A stretch of 64,000 nt of DNA from Gammaproteobacteria bacterium (GCA_003695765.1 RFHQ01000003.1:1-64000), one strand, 5' to 3'. Shown: positions 22,038 to 32,163, counted from the stretch's first letter. Translations and numbers: made by a program. The notes: generated by a model from the letters alone, not told the origin.

Positions 22038-22502
22038 TCAGCCGCGGCCCCAGTGCCGCTGCATCTCGAGGAAGGTGAAGGAAGCCGACCAGGTGATCAG
22101 CACCAGCCCGCACAGGGATTCGCTGCCGGTCAGCGCCCGGATCGGCCCGCTGGGCACGATGTCGCCGAAGCCCAGCGTCGTGTAGACGGTCGCCGAATAA
22201 TAGACATAGTCGAACAGCTGCATCGGCTGCTCGACCAGCAGATCGCCGTAACCGAAATGCAGCAGGCTGCCGAAGCGCTCCACGCCGAGCATCAGTCCGT
22301 AGCCGAGCGCAAACAGCAGGATCTCGATCACGTGCAGCGCCAGCAGGGCGAGAATCAGGCCGGCGACCCGCAGGCGCTCGTTGAAGGGTTTGCCGGCCAG
22401 CCAGCCGCTCAGCAGGCGCAGGCCTTCGTAGTGAAAGGTGACGCAGAGGATCACGATCAGCAGCGCGGCGGCGACCACGGTCAGTTCGTTGGTGCTGGGC
22501 AT
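22038..22502 (-). CDS. Two-TM potassium-channel-family protein
   Basis: Pore motif YYSATVYTTLGFGDIVPSGPIRALTGSE, flanking TMs. Confidence 0.88.
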   Translation of the reverse strand: MPSTNELTVVAAALLIVILCVTFHYEGLRLLSGWLAGKPFNERLRVAGLILALLALHVIEILLFALGYGLMLGVERFGSLLHFGYGDLLVEQPMQLFDYVYYSATVYTTLGFGDIVPSGPIRALTGSESLCGLVLITWSASFTFLEMQRHWGRG

Positions 22503-22607
22503 ACCCTTGGCGACGGCGGCTTCGACAGCGGCGATCTTAATGCCGTCGCCGACAGGCGGTCGAGGGTCGCTTCCGATGGCCGGAGGTCGCCGCTAGAATG
22601 CGCTGCC

Positions 22608-23357
22608 ATGCGCCGCCAAGCATCGCCATTCGCGGGTGCCGTGCTGCTCGCGACCCTGGCCGGCGCGGCGCTGGCCGGCCCGCCGCTGACCACCGAGGAT
22701 CCCGGCGTGCTCGCGCCGGGTGAGCTGGAGCTGATCGTCGCCGCGACGGTGACGGGGGACGCGGCCGGCCGGACCTGGGAATTCCCGGTGCTGGACCTGT
22801 CCCTGGGGCTGCTGGACGATTTGCAGGTCTCTGCGGCGGTGCCCTACGTCACCGTGGACCCGGACGGCGGGCCGAGCGATGGCGATGTCGGCAACCCGCA
22901 GTTGGGCATCAAGTGGCGCTTCGTGAACAACCAGCGCCTGCAGCTGGCCTTCGCGCCGCTGTATGCGTTCGGCGTCAGCGTGACCAAGGAACTCGGGGGC
23001 ATCGGCGACAGCCGCGACGTGCTGTTCCTGCCGCTGACCGGCGAGCTGGCGCTGGGCGGTGACTGGACGCTGACCGCCGATGCCGGGTACGGCATCGTCC
23101 GGGGCGGCAGGGACTCGCTCGGCTACGGCGCCTATCTCGGCCGGCCGCTGGGCTCCCGCGCCAATCTCTACCTCGAATTGCACGGCTCGGCCGACAAAGA
23201 CTTCCGCCGCGATTTCATGAATTTCCATCTCGGCTTCGACTTCGAGCTGGCTGCGGGTCTCAGCCTGCTGTTCGCAGGCGGCGCCGGCCTGTGGGCGCCG
23301 GGCGGTGAAGAGGCCGCCGACTACGACTTCTACCTCGGCCTGCAGTTGGTCCGCTGA
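22608..23357 (+). CDS. Predicted outer-membrane beta-barrel / transporter-like protein
   Basis: Signal peptide MRRQASPFAGAVLLATLAGAALAGPP; alternating amphipathic strands, PF13557-like overall appearance. Confidence 0.65.
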   Translation: MRRQASPFAGAVLLATLAGAALAGPPLTTEDPGVLAPGELELIVAATVTGDAAGRTWEFPVLDLSLGLLDDLQVSAAVPYVTVDPDGGPSDGDVGNPQLGIKWRFVNNQRLQLAFAPLYAFGVSVTKELGGIGDSRDVLFLPLTGELALGGDWTLTADAGYGIVRGGRDSLGYGAYLGRPLGSRANLYLELHGSADKDFRRDFMNFHLGFDFELAAGLSLLFAGGAGLWAPGGEEAADYDFYLGLQLVR

Positions 23358-23409
23358 GGTGTAGAATCGCCTGACAGGGCGCGCCAGAACCGCCGCCGGG
23401 GAGTACGCC

Positions 23410-24756
23410 ATGTCCAGCCGCCGTCGCCGCTACCCGCCTGTCCTGCTGCTGCTGTGCGGATTGCTGGCCGCCCTGCCGGCCGCGGCCGGCACGCTGAGCT
23501 ATCAGCGGCTCAGTGAGGCCGGGCGTCGTGCGCTGAGCCCGGAGATCGCGGTCGGGCCAGACGGCGCGATCAACGTGATCTGGCTGGACAAGGGCCTGGC
23601 GGCCGACCGCCCGGCGCCGAAACGGCACCGGCCCGGCGAGCACAGCCATCGCTCGATGACGGACCTGTATTTCAGTCGCTCCGAGGACGGCGGGCGCAGC
23701 TGGTCGGCGCCGCGGCGGGTCAACCGCCAGCCGGGCGAGGTCTGGGGCTTCGCCGTCAGCAAGCCGCGGATCGCAGTCGGACCGTCGGGAACGATTCATG
23801 TCTTTTATCCGGCCAACGACCGTTCGCCGGCCACCGGTCTCGATGTGGTCTCCGCCCGGTATACGCGGTCGACCGACCGGGGCCGGAGCTTCTCGCAGCC
23901 GCTCACGATCAACCGGCCGGCGGATTTCGACAAGACGGGCCTGCTCGGGGAGGGGCTGTCGGCGACCTTTTCCTTCGGCACGATGGACGTCGGCCCGGAC
24001 GGCACCGTATACACGGCCTGGCAGGACATCGGCGGCATGCGCGACAACGCCGACGGCGCCGCGGCGGCGATGGCGATCTCGCGCGACGACGGCCGCAGCT
24101 TCGAGGCGCCCCGGACCGTGATCGAGAGCGGCCGGGTCTGCCCTTGCTGCCAGCTGACGCTGGCCTTCGGCGCCGACGAAGTCCTGCTGGGCTACCGTCG
24201 GATCTATCCGGACGGGCGGGACAGCACGCTCGCGATCTCCCGCGACGGCGGTCGCCGCTTTTCGCTGGAGCGCCGCCTGCCAATGGGTCACTGGCAGATC
24301 GACGGCTGCCCGCTGAAACCGACCGAGGCCGCCAGCGACGGGCCCCGGGTCTACGCCGCCGCCTACACGGGCGGCGAGGACCCGCCAGGCGTCTATTTCA
24401 CCTGGTCGGCCGACGGCGGGGAAACCTTCGCGCCGGCCGTGCCGGTCCATCCCGGCGCCGCCTATTCGGATGCCCCGCAGCTGGCCGTGGTCGGCGAAGG
24501 GCGGGTGCGGATCGTCTGGCAGGCGAAGCAGGACGGGCCGCGCCGCCTGTACTTCGCTGGGTCCAACGACGGCGGCCGGACCCTGTCAGCGCCGCAGGAA
24601 CTGCCGGCGCCGCCGGGCAGTGCCGCGTATCCGGCCGTGGCCGCCGGTCCCGGGGGCTTGGTATACGTTGCATGGCAGCAGGCCGGCGAACAAGTCTACG
24701 TCGGTCGGATCCCGGCTGCAGCGCCCGCAGTCGCCCGGACCGCTCGCGGCGACTGA
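23410..24756 (+). CDS. Exported BNR-repeat / sialidase-like beta-propeller protein
   Basis: Signal peptide; repeated Asp-box-like S.DGGRSWS, STDRGRSFS, SRDDGRSFE, SRDGGRRFS, SADGGETFA, SNDGGRTLS. Confidence 0.85.
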   Translation: MSSRRRRYPPVLLLLCGLLAALPAAAGTLSYQRLSEAGRRALSPEIAVGPDGAINVIWLDKGLAADRPAPKRHRPGEHSHRSMTDLYFSRSEDGGRSWSAPRRVNRQPGEVWGFAVSKPRIAVGPSGTIHVFYPANDRSPATGLDVVSARYTRSTDRGRSFSQPLTINRPADFDKTGLLGEGLSATFSFGTMDVGPDGTVYTAWQDIGGMRDNADGAAAAMAISRDDGRSFEAPRTVIESGRVCPCCQLTLAFGADEVLLGYRRIYPDGRDSTLAISRDGGRRFSLERRLPMGHWQIDGCPLKPTEAASDGPRVYAAAYTGGEDPPGVYFTWSADGGETFAPAVPVHPGAAYSDAPQLAVVGEGRVRIVWQAKQDGPRRLYFAGSNDGGRTLSAPQELPAPPGSAAYPAVAAGPGGLVYVAWQQAGEQVYVGRIPAAAPAVARTARGD

Positions 24757-24810
24757 GCGGCCGCGCCCGAGAGCCGTCCGCTAAGACGCCTGAAAAAAGT
24801 CCGACAAGCT

Positions 24811-24826
24811 CCTGTTAAGAAACAGG
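24811..24826. terminator. Small hairpin in the convergent intergenic region after the BNR-repeat gene
   Basis: CCTGTT-AAGA-AACAGG followed by TTTC; outer AAGCT/AGCTT also complementary. Confidence 0.35.
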
Positions 24827-25015
24827 TTTCTATAGCTTCCCATGGGGATGCCAGGCGACGCCCGGCGGCGGACGCGTTGGCCAAGGTGCCGGGAGCCGCG
24901 GCCGCGGTCGCCGATGTAACGGGGTCCGGCGCGACGCGGCAAAGCACTCGAATGGAAGGCGCATAATGTATATTATGTTAAATAATCCCGGTCGCCGCCG
25001 GCCGTGGTCCCTTGC

Positions 25016-26749
25016 TCAGTCCCTGCTCGCCGGGTCCGCCGCTACGTAGACCGGATAGACTGGCTCCCATTGGGCCGCGTCCAAGGCGGCATCGACAGGC
25101 ACCTCGTCGTTCCGACGCGTCAGGCCCAGCGACCGGGCGCGTTCGAGCACGGCGCGGGCCACGGCCCGGGCCACGTCCGGCATGCGTTGGATGCCCGGGT
25201 ACAGCAAGCCGCGCTGCAATTCCTGCGGCGTGACAGCCCCCGCCAACGCTTCGGCCGCAGCAAAGAACAATTCGTCGCTGACACAGCCGATGGCGCCGAC
25301 CAGCACGGCGAGGCCTACGCCGGGAAAGATGAAGGCGTTGTTGCCCTGGCCGATGGCAATCTCCCGGTCCCTCCAGCGCACGCTCGGGAACGGACTGCCG
25401 GCGCTGACCAGCGCGCGTCCGTCGGTCCAGGCGATCAGGTCTTCGGGCTGGGCCTCGGCCAGGGCCGACGGATTCGACAACGGCATGATCACCGGCCGCT
25501 CGGTCCGGGCCGCCAGATCGCGCACGATCGCCTCGCTGAAGGCGCCGGGCTGGCCCGAGGTGCCGATCAGCACCGTTGGCTGGAATTGCCGGACGACGGT
25601 CGCAAGGTCGCTGCCGGCGGCCAGCCCATATTGCGCTGCAACATCCGGGTCCCAGGCGAGTTCACGCTTGTAGCCATCGCGCAGCTCGCTGCCGGCGACC
25701 AGCAGCCCCCGGCTATCCATCGCCGCGATCGCATGACGCGCATCGCGTTCGGCGACGCCGCGAGCCTTGAGCCCGGCGCGCAGCTGCCGCGCGATGCCGA
25801 GTCCGGCCGCGCCGGCCCCGAGGATCACGATGCGCTCGGCCGCCAGACTGCGCCCGTGCACGCGCGCAGCGGACAGAATCCCGGCCAGTGCCATCGCACC
25901 GGTGCCCTGGATGTCGTCGTTGAAAGACGGCAGGCGATCGGCGTAGCGATCCAGCACGTGCAGCGCATTGTCCTTGCGGAAGTCCTCCCACTGGATCATC
26001 GCGGCCGGAAAACACTCGGCGACCGCAGCCACGAATTCGTCCAGCAACGCCAGGTAGGCGTCGCCGCGCAGGCGCGGCTGTGGCCATCCCAGGTAGGCCG
26101 GATCCGAGCGCAGGCCTTCGTTGTCGGTGCCGACGTCGAGGCTCACCGGCAGCACCTGAGCCGGGTCGATGCCAGCGCCGGCGGTGTACAGGGCCAGCTT
26201 GCCGATCGCGATCGCCATGCCGCCGGCGCCCTGGTCGCCGATGCCGAGGATCGACTCGTTGTCGGTGACCACGAGCAGGCGCACGTCCCGGCCACGGGCC
26301 CAGTTGCGCAGCACCTGCGGGATCCGGCCGCGCATGTCGGGCGTGATCCACAGTCCCCGGCCGCGCTGGAAGACGTGGCTGAAGCGCTGAGTCGCGAGGC
26401 CAACCGTCGGCGTGTAGACGATCGGCATCAGTTCGACCAGGTGGTCGCGCAGCAGCCGGAAGTACAGGTGCTCGTTACGGTCCTGCAGCGAGGCCAGGAA
26501 CACATATTTCTTCAGCGGATCCGAGTAGGCGCCGCAATTGCGCCAGGTGCGCGCCGCCTGCTGCTCCATGCTGATCGGCCGGTGCGGCAGCAGCCCCTCG
26601 AGTCCGAAGGCCTGGCGCTCTTCTGCGGTGAACGCAGAGCCCTTGTTCAGCAGCGGGTCGTGCAGCAGGTCCCGACCGCGCAGCCGCACTTCGACGATGC
26701 GCCGCCGGCTGCGCCGGTTGCCGGAATGCTGTTTTTCACGGACCGTCAC
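25016..26749 (-). CDS. maeA: NAD-dependent malic enzyme (probable GTG start 26749)
   Basis: MPIVYTPTVGLATQRFSHVFQRGRGLWI, VTDNESILGIGDQGAGGMAIAIGKL, FNDDIQGTGAMALAG. Confidence 0.9.
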   Translation of the reverse strand: MTVREKQHSGNRRSRRRIVEVRLRGRDLLHDPLLNKGSAFTAEERQAFGLEGLLPHRPISMEQQAARTWRNCGAYSDPLKKYVFLASLQDRNEHLYFRLLRDHLVELMPIVYTPTVGLATQRFSHVFQRGRGLWITPDMRGRIPQVLRNWARGRDVRLLVVTDNESILGIGDQGAGGMAIAIGKLALYTAGAGIDPAQVLPVSLDVGTDNEGLRSDPAYLGWPQPRLRGDAYLALLDEFVAAVAECFPAAMIQWEDFRKDNALHVLDRYADRLPSFNDDIQGTGAMALAGILSAARVHGRSLAAERIVILGAGAAGLGIARQLRAGLKARGVAERDARHAIAAMDSRGLLVAGSELRDGYKRELAWDPDVAAQYGLAAGSDLATVVRQFQPTVLIGTSGQPGAFSEAIVRDLAARTERPVIMPLSNPSALAEAQPEDLIAWTDGRALVSAGSPFPSVRWRDREIAIGQGNNAFIFPGVGLAVLVGAIGCVSDELFFAAAEALAGAVTPQELQRGLLYPGIQRMPDVARAVARAVLERARSLGLTRRNDEVPVDAALDAAQWEPVYPVYVAADPASRD

Positions 26750-27803
26750 GGGAGACGATGCTATCCATTTCGATGCGCACCGGTCCATCGCCTGGTCGCC
26801 AGCGGGCCTCGCCGTAGATATCGCCCGCTTGTGGCAACGCCGTGCCGCTGCCGGACACGCGCGCCACCAGTCGGACTTCGCTGGCCGAATCGAGGTTGCG
26901 GCCGGCCATCATTGCGTTGGCGTTACTGAGCACCAGTCTTTGCGGTAACTGTGGCGCCGGCACGCGCAGCGCCGCCAGCGGCGGGCCGGGCCGCTGTGCA
27001 TCGCGGGCCGCAAGAAACAGCACACCGCCGGCGGGCAACCGGTCGGCCAGGCCCTCAGCGACGCTGACGGTCACCTCGATCCGCGTGCCCGCGGCCGGCG
27101 GCGCTGGCGCCGCCGGCTCCCCGGCGTCGGCCGGCGCAGCCTCCAGGTTCAGGTCGGCGAGCTGCTGGCGCACGATGCGGGCGATATTCTCAGGCGGGTT
27201 CAGCGCGAGCAGCCGGTTCCAGCGCTGCCGGACCTGGTCGAGATCCTGGCGCGCCAGCGCCGCGAGGCCGCCGTACCACAGCGCGCGGGGATCGTTCGGC
27301 AGCGCCGCGAGGGCCTCCTCGACGAGGCGCCCGGCATCGCCGGCCAGCGCTTCGCGATTGCGCATCACCTGTGTCTCGGCGAGGCCGAGCTTGGCCACCG
27401 GATTGTCGCCACCGCTGAGTGCCAGCGCGCGCGCGTAGGCCTGCTCCGCATCGGCCACGCGGCCGGTCTGCAGGTAGGCATTGCCGAGCAGCAGCCAGCC
27501 GTCGAGGTTATCCGGTTGCTCTTCCAGCCGCTGTTCCAGCCGGGCGATCGCCTCCTGCATCGACGGGGCCGTCGTGCTCGAGGCCATGCCGCCCTGCCCG
27601 CCCGACGCAGCCGGCGCCGGGGGCTGGCGCCAGTCGTAGTTCGAGCCGGACAGGTACAGCACGGCGACCAGCGCCGGCAGTCCCAGCGCGATAGCGAGCG
27701 CCGCGCCGGCCGCCGGCGCTTCCCGGTTGCGCAAGAGCGGCAGCGCCAGCAGTCCGGCCGTGCCCAGCGTGAGCAGCAGTGCAACGATCAGGAACGTGTT
27801 CAT
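26736..27803 (-). CDS. ccmI: Cytochrome c biogenesis protein CcmI (TPR)
   Basis: MNTFLIVALLLTLGTAGLLALPLL; TPR DNLDGWLLLGNAYLQTGRVADAEQAYARAL; follows ccmH. Confidence 0.9.
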   Translation of the reverse strand: MNTFLIVALLLTLGTAGLLALPLLRNREAPAAGAALAIALGLPALVAVLYLSGSNYDWRQPPAPAASGGQGGMASSTTAPSMQEAIARLEQRLEEQPDNLDGWLLLGNAYLQTGRVADAEQAYARALALSGGDNPVAKLGLAETQVMRNREALAGDAGRLVEEALAALPNDPRALWYGGLAALARQDLDQVRQRWNRLLALNPPENIARIVRQQLADLNLEAAPADAGEPAAPAPPAAGTRIEVTVSVAEGLADRLPAGGVLFLAARDAQRPGPPLAALRVPAPQLPQRLVLSNANAMMAGRNLDSASEVRLVARVSGSGTALPQAGDIYGEARWRPGDGPVRIEMDSIVSRDGP

Positions 27804-28240
27804 GTGGTGCCGCCGGCCTCCTCGTCGTCGTCCAGCGGCAGCGCGGCGCGGCGCCGGACGATCCGGTACAGCCAGACCAGGCCGCCGGCCAGCAGCAAGG
27901 CCGGCGCGAGCCACAGCAAGGCATTACGCGCGCTGAAGCGAGGGCGGTAGAGCACGAAATCGCCATAGCGTTCGGTCAGGAAGCGCTTGATCTCGTCCTC
28001 TGAGCGGCCGTCGGCGACCAATTCACGCAATTCGCGGCGCAGATCTGCGGCGAGCGGCGCCGTCGAATCGGCCAGCGTCTGGTTCTGGCACACGAGACAA
28101 CGCACCTCGTGCGTCAGTCGCTTGTAAAGCGCCTGTCGGTCCGGATCCGGCAACGGTTCGTCGGCGTCGATCGCCAGCGCCGGCGTGGCGCAGCCGACCG
28201 CCCAGGCCAGCAGCAACAGCGCGAGGCGGCGGCGAGTCAC
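27800..28240 (-). CDS. ccmH: Cytochrome c maturation protein CcmH
   Basis: LTHEVRCLVCQNQTLADSTAPLAADLRRELRELVADG heme-chaperone CxxC motif. Confidence 0.95.
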   Translation of the reverse strand: MTRRRLALLLLAWAVGCATPALAIDADEPLPDPDRQALYKRLTHEVRCLVCQNQTLADSTAPLAADLRRELRELVADGRSEDEIKRFLTERYGDFVLYRPRFSARNALLWLAPALLLAGGLVWLYRIVRRRAALPLDDDEEAGGTT

Positions 28241-28770
28241 CCCTGCCCTCCCCGCGCCGCGCGAATCCGCGGCAGGAATTCGCGCTCCCAGACCTCCATC
28301 GTCAGCGGCGCGATGTGCTTGTACAACACGGTACCGTCGGGCGCCATCAGAAAGGTCTCCGGCGCACCATAGACACCCCAGTCGATCGCAACCCGGCCGT
28401 CGGCATCGACACCGATGGCGGCGTAGGGATTGCCGAGGCGTTGCAGCCAGGCGCGGGCCTGCAGGCTGTCGTCCTTCCAGTTGAGGCCGTAGATCGGCAC
28501 CTCGCCGGTCTTCGAGATGGCCAGCAGCGTCGCGTGCTCCTGGCGGCAGCCGACGCACCAGGTGGCCCAGACGTTGAGCAGGCTGACCTGCCCGCGCAGA
28601 TCGGCGTCGGTCAGCGCGCGCGACGGATCGTTCAGTCGGGGCATCGAGAAGGCCGGCATCGGCTTGCCGATCAGCGGCGACGGCACCAGCGTCGGGTCCT
28701 TGCCGAGGCCCAGCCAGAACAGCCCGACGAGCAATGCGAAAACGACGACCGGAATCGCGAAGCGGGTCAT
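28237..28770 (-). CDS. ccmG: Thiol:disulfide interchange protein CcmG/DsbE
   Basis: LLNVWATWCVGCRQEHATLL; YGVYGAPETFLMAPDGTVLYKHIAPL. Confidence 0.95.
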   Translation of the reverse strand: MTRFAIPVVVFALLVGLFWLGLGKDPTLVPSPLIGKPMPAFSMPRLNDPSRALTDADLRGQVSLLNVWATWCVGCRQEHATLLAISKTGEVPIYGLNWKDDSLQARAWLQRLGNPYAAIGVDADGRVAIDWGVYGAPETFLMAPDGTVLYKHIAPLTMEVWEREFLPRIRAARGGQG

Positions 28771-28781
28771 GCTCGCGCCGC

Positions 28782-30737
28782 TCAGTTGGCCGCAGCCGGC
28801 GTTGCGGCTTCGGCAGCTGCCTGCCGGGCGCGCCGGTAACGCGGGTCGGTCACGGCGATCAGGCCGCCGAGCGCCATGACGATGCAGCCCAGCCAGATGA
28901 AACGGATCAGGGGCTTGTACTGGATGCGCATGCTCCAGGCTCCCTGCCCGAGATCCTCGCCCAGGGCCACGAACAGATCGCGCTGCCAGCGCCCGTCGAT
29001 GCCGGCCTCGGTCATCGGCGAGCGCTGCACGCGGTAGATGCGTTTCTCCGGATACAGTGTGGTCACGGGGCGGCCGTCACGGCTGACCAGCACTTCGCCG
29101 CGCAGCGCGCTGTAGTTCGGGCCGCTGACTTCTTCCAGTTGCCGCAGCTGGATTTCGTAGCCGGCGATCGTCACGCTTTCGCCCGGGTGGACCTTCAGGT
29201 CCTTCTCCACGGTGTAGGCCGACACGACGGTGATTCCCAGGACGCACAGGCCCAGCCCGAAATGCGCCAGCTGCATGCCGAGCATGCCGCGCGTCAGCCT
29301 CGGCCCCCCGCGACCCGTCAGGCGCCGCAGGGGATCGACCAGGGCCGCCCCGCAGACCCAGACCGCGGCGGCGATGCCGCTGAAGATCAGGGCCGACTGC
29401 CGCCCGTAGATCAGCCAGGGGATCAGCAGCCCCGCCGTCAGCGCGGCGGCGGCGGCCCAGCGCAGGCGGCGCCACAGCTCCGACAGTGCGGCCTGCCGCC
29501 AGGCCGTGTGCATGCCGACGCCGACGGCCAGCAGCAGCGGCAGCATCGGCACGAGGAAGACGGTCTCGAAGTACGGCGGCCCGACCGAGATCTTGCCCAG
29601 CTCCAGCCCGTCAAGGATCAGCGGGTACAGCGTGCCGAGCAGGATCAGTCCCGCCGCGATGCTCAGCAGCACGTTGTTGATCAGCAGGAAGGTCTCCCGA
29701 GAGACCGGCTCGAAGCCGACGGCCTTGTCCAGCGACGGCGCTCGCCAGGCATACAGCAGCAGCGCGCCGCCGATGACGATGGCGAGAAAGGTCAGGATGA
29801 ACAGGCCGCGCGCCGGGTCGCTGGCAAAGGCGTGGACCGAGACGAGCACGCCGGAACGGACCAGGAAGGTGCCCAGCAGGCTGAGTGAGAACGCCGCGAT
29901 CGCCAGCAGCAGCGTCGCGCCCTTGAACAGCCCTCGCTTCTCGGCGACCGCGAGCGAGTGGATCAGCGCGGTGCCGACCAGCCAGGGCATGAACGACGCG
30001 TTCTCGACCGGATCCCAGAACCACCAGCCGCCCCAGCCGAGTTCGTAGTACGCCCACCAGCTGCCGAGCGCAATGCCCAGCGTCAGGAAGGTCCAGGCGG
30101 CTGTCGTCCACGGCCGCGCGAGCCGGGCCCATTCCCGGTCGATGCGCCCGCTCAGCATCGCCGCCACCGCAAAGGCGAAGGCCACGGAGAAGCCGACGTA
30201 GCCGGTATACAGCATCGGCGGGTGCAGCGCCATGGCCGGGTCCTGCAGCAGCGGATTCAGGTCGTTGCCGTCGGGCGGCACCGGGTTGAGGCGCAGAAAG
30301 GGATTCGAGGTCAGCAGGACGAAACTCAGGAAGCCGGCGCTGATCAGGCCCATGACCCCGATCACGCGCGCGCTCGTGGCCTGCGGGAGGTCACGGGTGG
30401 CGACGCTGACCGCGAGTGTCCAGACGCCCAGGACCAGCGCCCAGAGCAGCAGCGAGCCCTCGTGACCGCCCCAGACCGCCGCCAGCTTGTAGATCTGCGG
30501 CAGCTGCGTGTTGGAATTGCTGGCGACATAGAGCACGGAAAAGTCGTCGTTCAGGAACAGCCAGGCGAGCAGGCCGAAGGCTGCGGCGACGAACACGAAC
30601 TGCCCGGCCGCGGCCGGTCGCGCGACCGCCATCCAGCCAGCCCGCCCGAACTGCGCGCCCAGCAGCGGCAGCAGCGATTGCGCCAGCGCCAGGCAGAGCG
30701 CCAGCGCCAGACAGAGTTGCCCGTATTCGGCCAGCAT
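28782..30737 (-). CDS. ccmF: Cytochrome c heme lyase subunit CcmF
   Basis: WGGHEGSLLLWALVLG; GWGGWWFWDPVENASFMPWLVGTALIHSL. Confidence 0.97.
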   Translation of the reverse strand: MLAEYGQLCLALALCLALAQSLLPLLGAQFGRAGWMAVARPAAAGQFVFVAAAFGLLAWLFLNDDFSVLYVASNSNTQLPQIYKLAAVWGGHEGSLLLWALVLGVWTLAVSVATRDLPQATSARVIGVMGLISAGFLSFVLLTSNPFLRLNPVPPDGNDLNPLLQDPAMALHPPMLYTGYVGFSVAFAFAVAAMLSGRIDREWARLARPWTTAAWTFLTLGIALGSWWAYYELGWGGWWFWDPVENASFMPWLVGTALIHSLAVAEKRGLFKGATLLLAIAAFSLSLLGTFLVRSGVLVSVHAFASDPARGLFILTFLAIVIGGALLLYAWRAPSLDKAVGFEPVSRETFLLINNVLLSIAAGLILLGTLYPLILDGLELGKISVGPPYFETVFLVPMLPLLLAVGVGMHTAWRQAALSELWRRLRWAAAAALTAGLLIPWLIYGRQSALIFSGIAAAVWVCGAALVDPLRRLTGRGGPRLTRGMLGMQLAHFGLGLCVLGITVVSAYTVEKDLKVHPGESVTIAGYEIQLRQLEEVSGPNYSALRGEVLVSRDGRPVTTLYPEKRIYRVQRSPMTEAGIDGRWQRDLFVALGEDLGQGAWSMRIQYKPLIRFIWLGCIVMALGGLIAVTDPRYRRARQAAAEAATPAAAN

Positions 30738-30740
30738 CGC

Positions 30741-31190
30741 TCAGTTCGCCCGCGCGCCGTCGACCGGATGCCCCTGCTCTGCCAGCATCTCGGCAACCTC
30801 GGGCGGCATGTAGTTCTCGTCGTGCTTGGCCAGCACTTCGTCAGCCTCGAAGCTGCCGTCGGGCCGCAGCACGCCGTGCGCGATCACGCCCTGCCCCTCG
30901 CGAAACAGGTCCGGCAGCACCCCGCTGTAATGCACCGTCAGCGTGTTGCTGTTGTCGGTCACGTCGAACAGGACCTCGAGCTCGCCCGGCTCGCGCCGTA
31001 CGCTGCCGGTCGCGACCAGCCCGCCGAGGCGGATCTTGCGACCCTGCGGAGGCTCCCCGGCCAGCACCTGCGTCGGGCTGTAGAAGAACAGCAGGTTCTC
31101 CTTGAAGGCCTGCAGTGCCAGCGCCACCGCGAGGCCGACGCCGGCCAGGATCATTGTGACGGCCAGCATCCGTTTCTGTCTCCGTTTCAT
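30741..31190 (-). CDS. ccmE: Cytochrome c maturation heme chaperone CcmE
   Basis: MKRRQKRMLAVTMILAGVG..FFYSPTQV; LPDLFREGQGVIAHG; LAKHDENYMPPEV. Confidence 0.96.
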   Translation of the reverse strand: MKRRQKRMLAVTMILAGVGLAVALALQAFKENLLFFYSPTQVLAGEPPQGRKIRLGGLVATGSVRREPGELEVLFDVTDNSNTLTVHYSGVLPDLFREGQGVIAHGVLRPDGSFEADEVLAKHDENYMPPEVAEMLAEQGHPVDGARAN

Positions 31191-31360
31191 GCCTGCGATC
31201 TCCGGCGGCGTTCCCGCGCCGCTTTCAGCGCCAGCGCCTCGCGCACACTGCGCAAGCGGCGCCGCGCTGCAACAACATTGATGACGACTACGATAAGCGT
31301 CAGCCCGTAGGTTGGCCATACGTACTGTGCGTAGCCGCCCATGGCAAGGAACTCGGTCAT
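31187..31360 (-). CDS. ccmD: Heme exporter protein CcmD
   Basis: 57 aa MTEFLAMGGYAQYVWPTYGLTLIVVVINVVAARRRLRSV; between ccmC and ccmE. Confidence 0.92.
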   Translation of the reverse strand: MTEFLAMGGYAQYVWPTYGLTLIVVVINVVAARRRLRSVREALALKAARERRRRSQA

Positions 31361-32121
31361 CGAACTTCTCCTTCGGGGCCAGCCAGCAGTTCCTGCACCC
31401 AGCGGGCGTGGCGCTCGCGATCGAGCACCTCGGCGCGGACCCGCTGCAGCAGCACGGCCGCGAAGAACAGCGTGTAGGCCAGGATCATCACCAGCAAGGG
31501 CCAGAGCATGTCGGTCGTGATCGACGGCGCATCGAGTTTGGAGATCGTCGGCCCCTGGTGGATGCTGCTCCACCAGATCACCGAATAATGGATGATCGGC
31601 AGGTTGACGACGCCGACCAGCGCCAGCACGGCGCTGGCGCGGTCCGCGCGGCTCTGGTCGTCGAAAGCGCTGCGCAGACTCATGTAGCCGAAATACAGGA
31701 ACAGCAGGATCAGCTCGGAAGTCAGGCGCGGATCCCATTCCCAGTAGGTGCCCCACATCGGCTTGCCCCAGAGCGCACCGGTGACCAGGGCGAGAAAGGT
31801 GAACCAGGCGCCTACCGGCGCCGCGGCCGCGGCCACGGCGTGAGCGAGCTTGATGCGCCAGATCAGGCCGATCGCGGCGGCGGTCGCCATGACCGCGTAG
31901 ATCATCGTCGACAGGTAGGCACTCGGCACATGGACGTAGATGATGCGGAAGCCGTCCCCCTGCTGGTAGTCGGGCGGCGCGAGGAACAGGCCGCCCCAGG
32001 CGCCGATCAGCATCAGCAGCAATGACACCCACAGCAGCCACGGCCCGAGCAGCCGCGCGAAGCGATAGAAGTGCGGCGGCGAGGCCAGCTTGTGAAACCA
32101 GGTCGGCAATGTGATGCGCAT
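31357..32121 (-). CDS. ccmC: Heme exporter protein CcmC
   Basis: IIYVHVPSAYLSTMIYAVMA; ALWGKPMWGTYWEWDPRLTSELILLFLYFGY. Confidence 0.97.
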   Translation of the reverse strand: MRITLPTWFHKLASPPHFYRFARLLGPWLLWVSLLLMLIGAWGGLFLAPPDYQQGDGFRIIYVHVPSAYLSTMIYAVMATAAAIGLIWRIKLAHAVAAAAAPVGAWFTFLALVTGALWGKPMWGTYWEWDPRLTSELILLFLYFGYMSLRSAFDDQSRADRASAVLALVGVVNLPIIHYSVIWWSSIHQGPTISKLDAPSITTDMLWPLLVMILAYTLFFAAVLLQRVRAEVLDRERHARWVQELLAGPEGEVR

Positions 32122-32163
32122 CGAAACTGAATCTCCTCGGCCCGTTACTGCAGCGGCGGCCGG

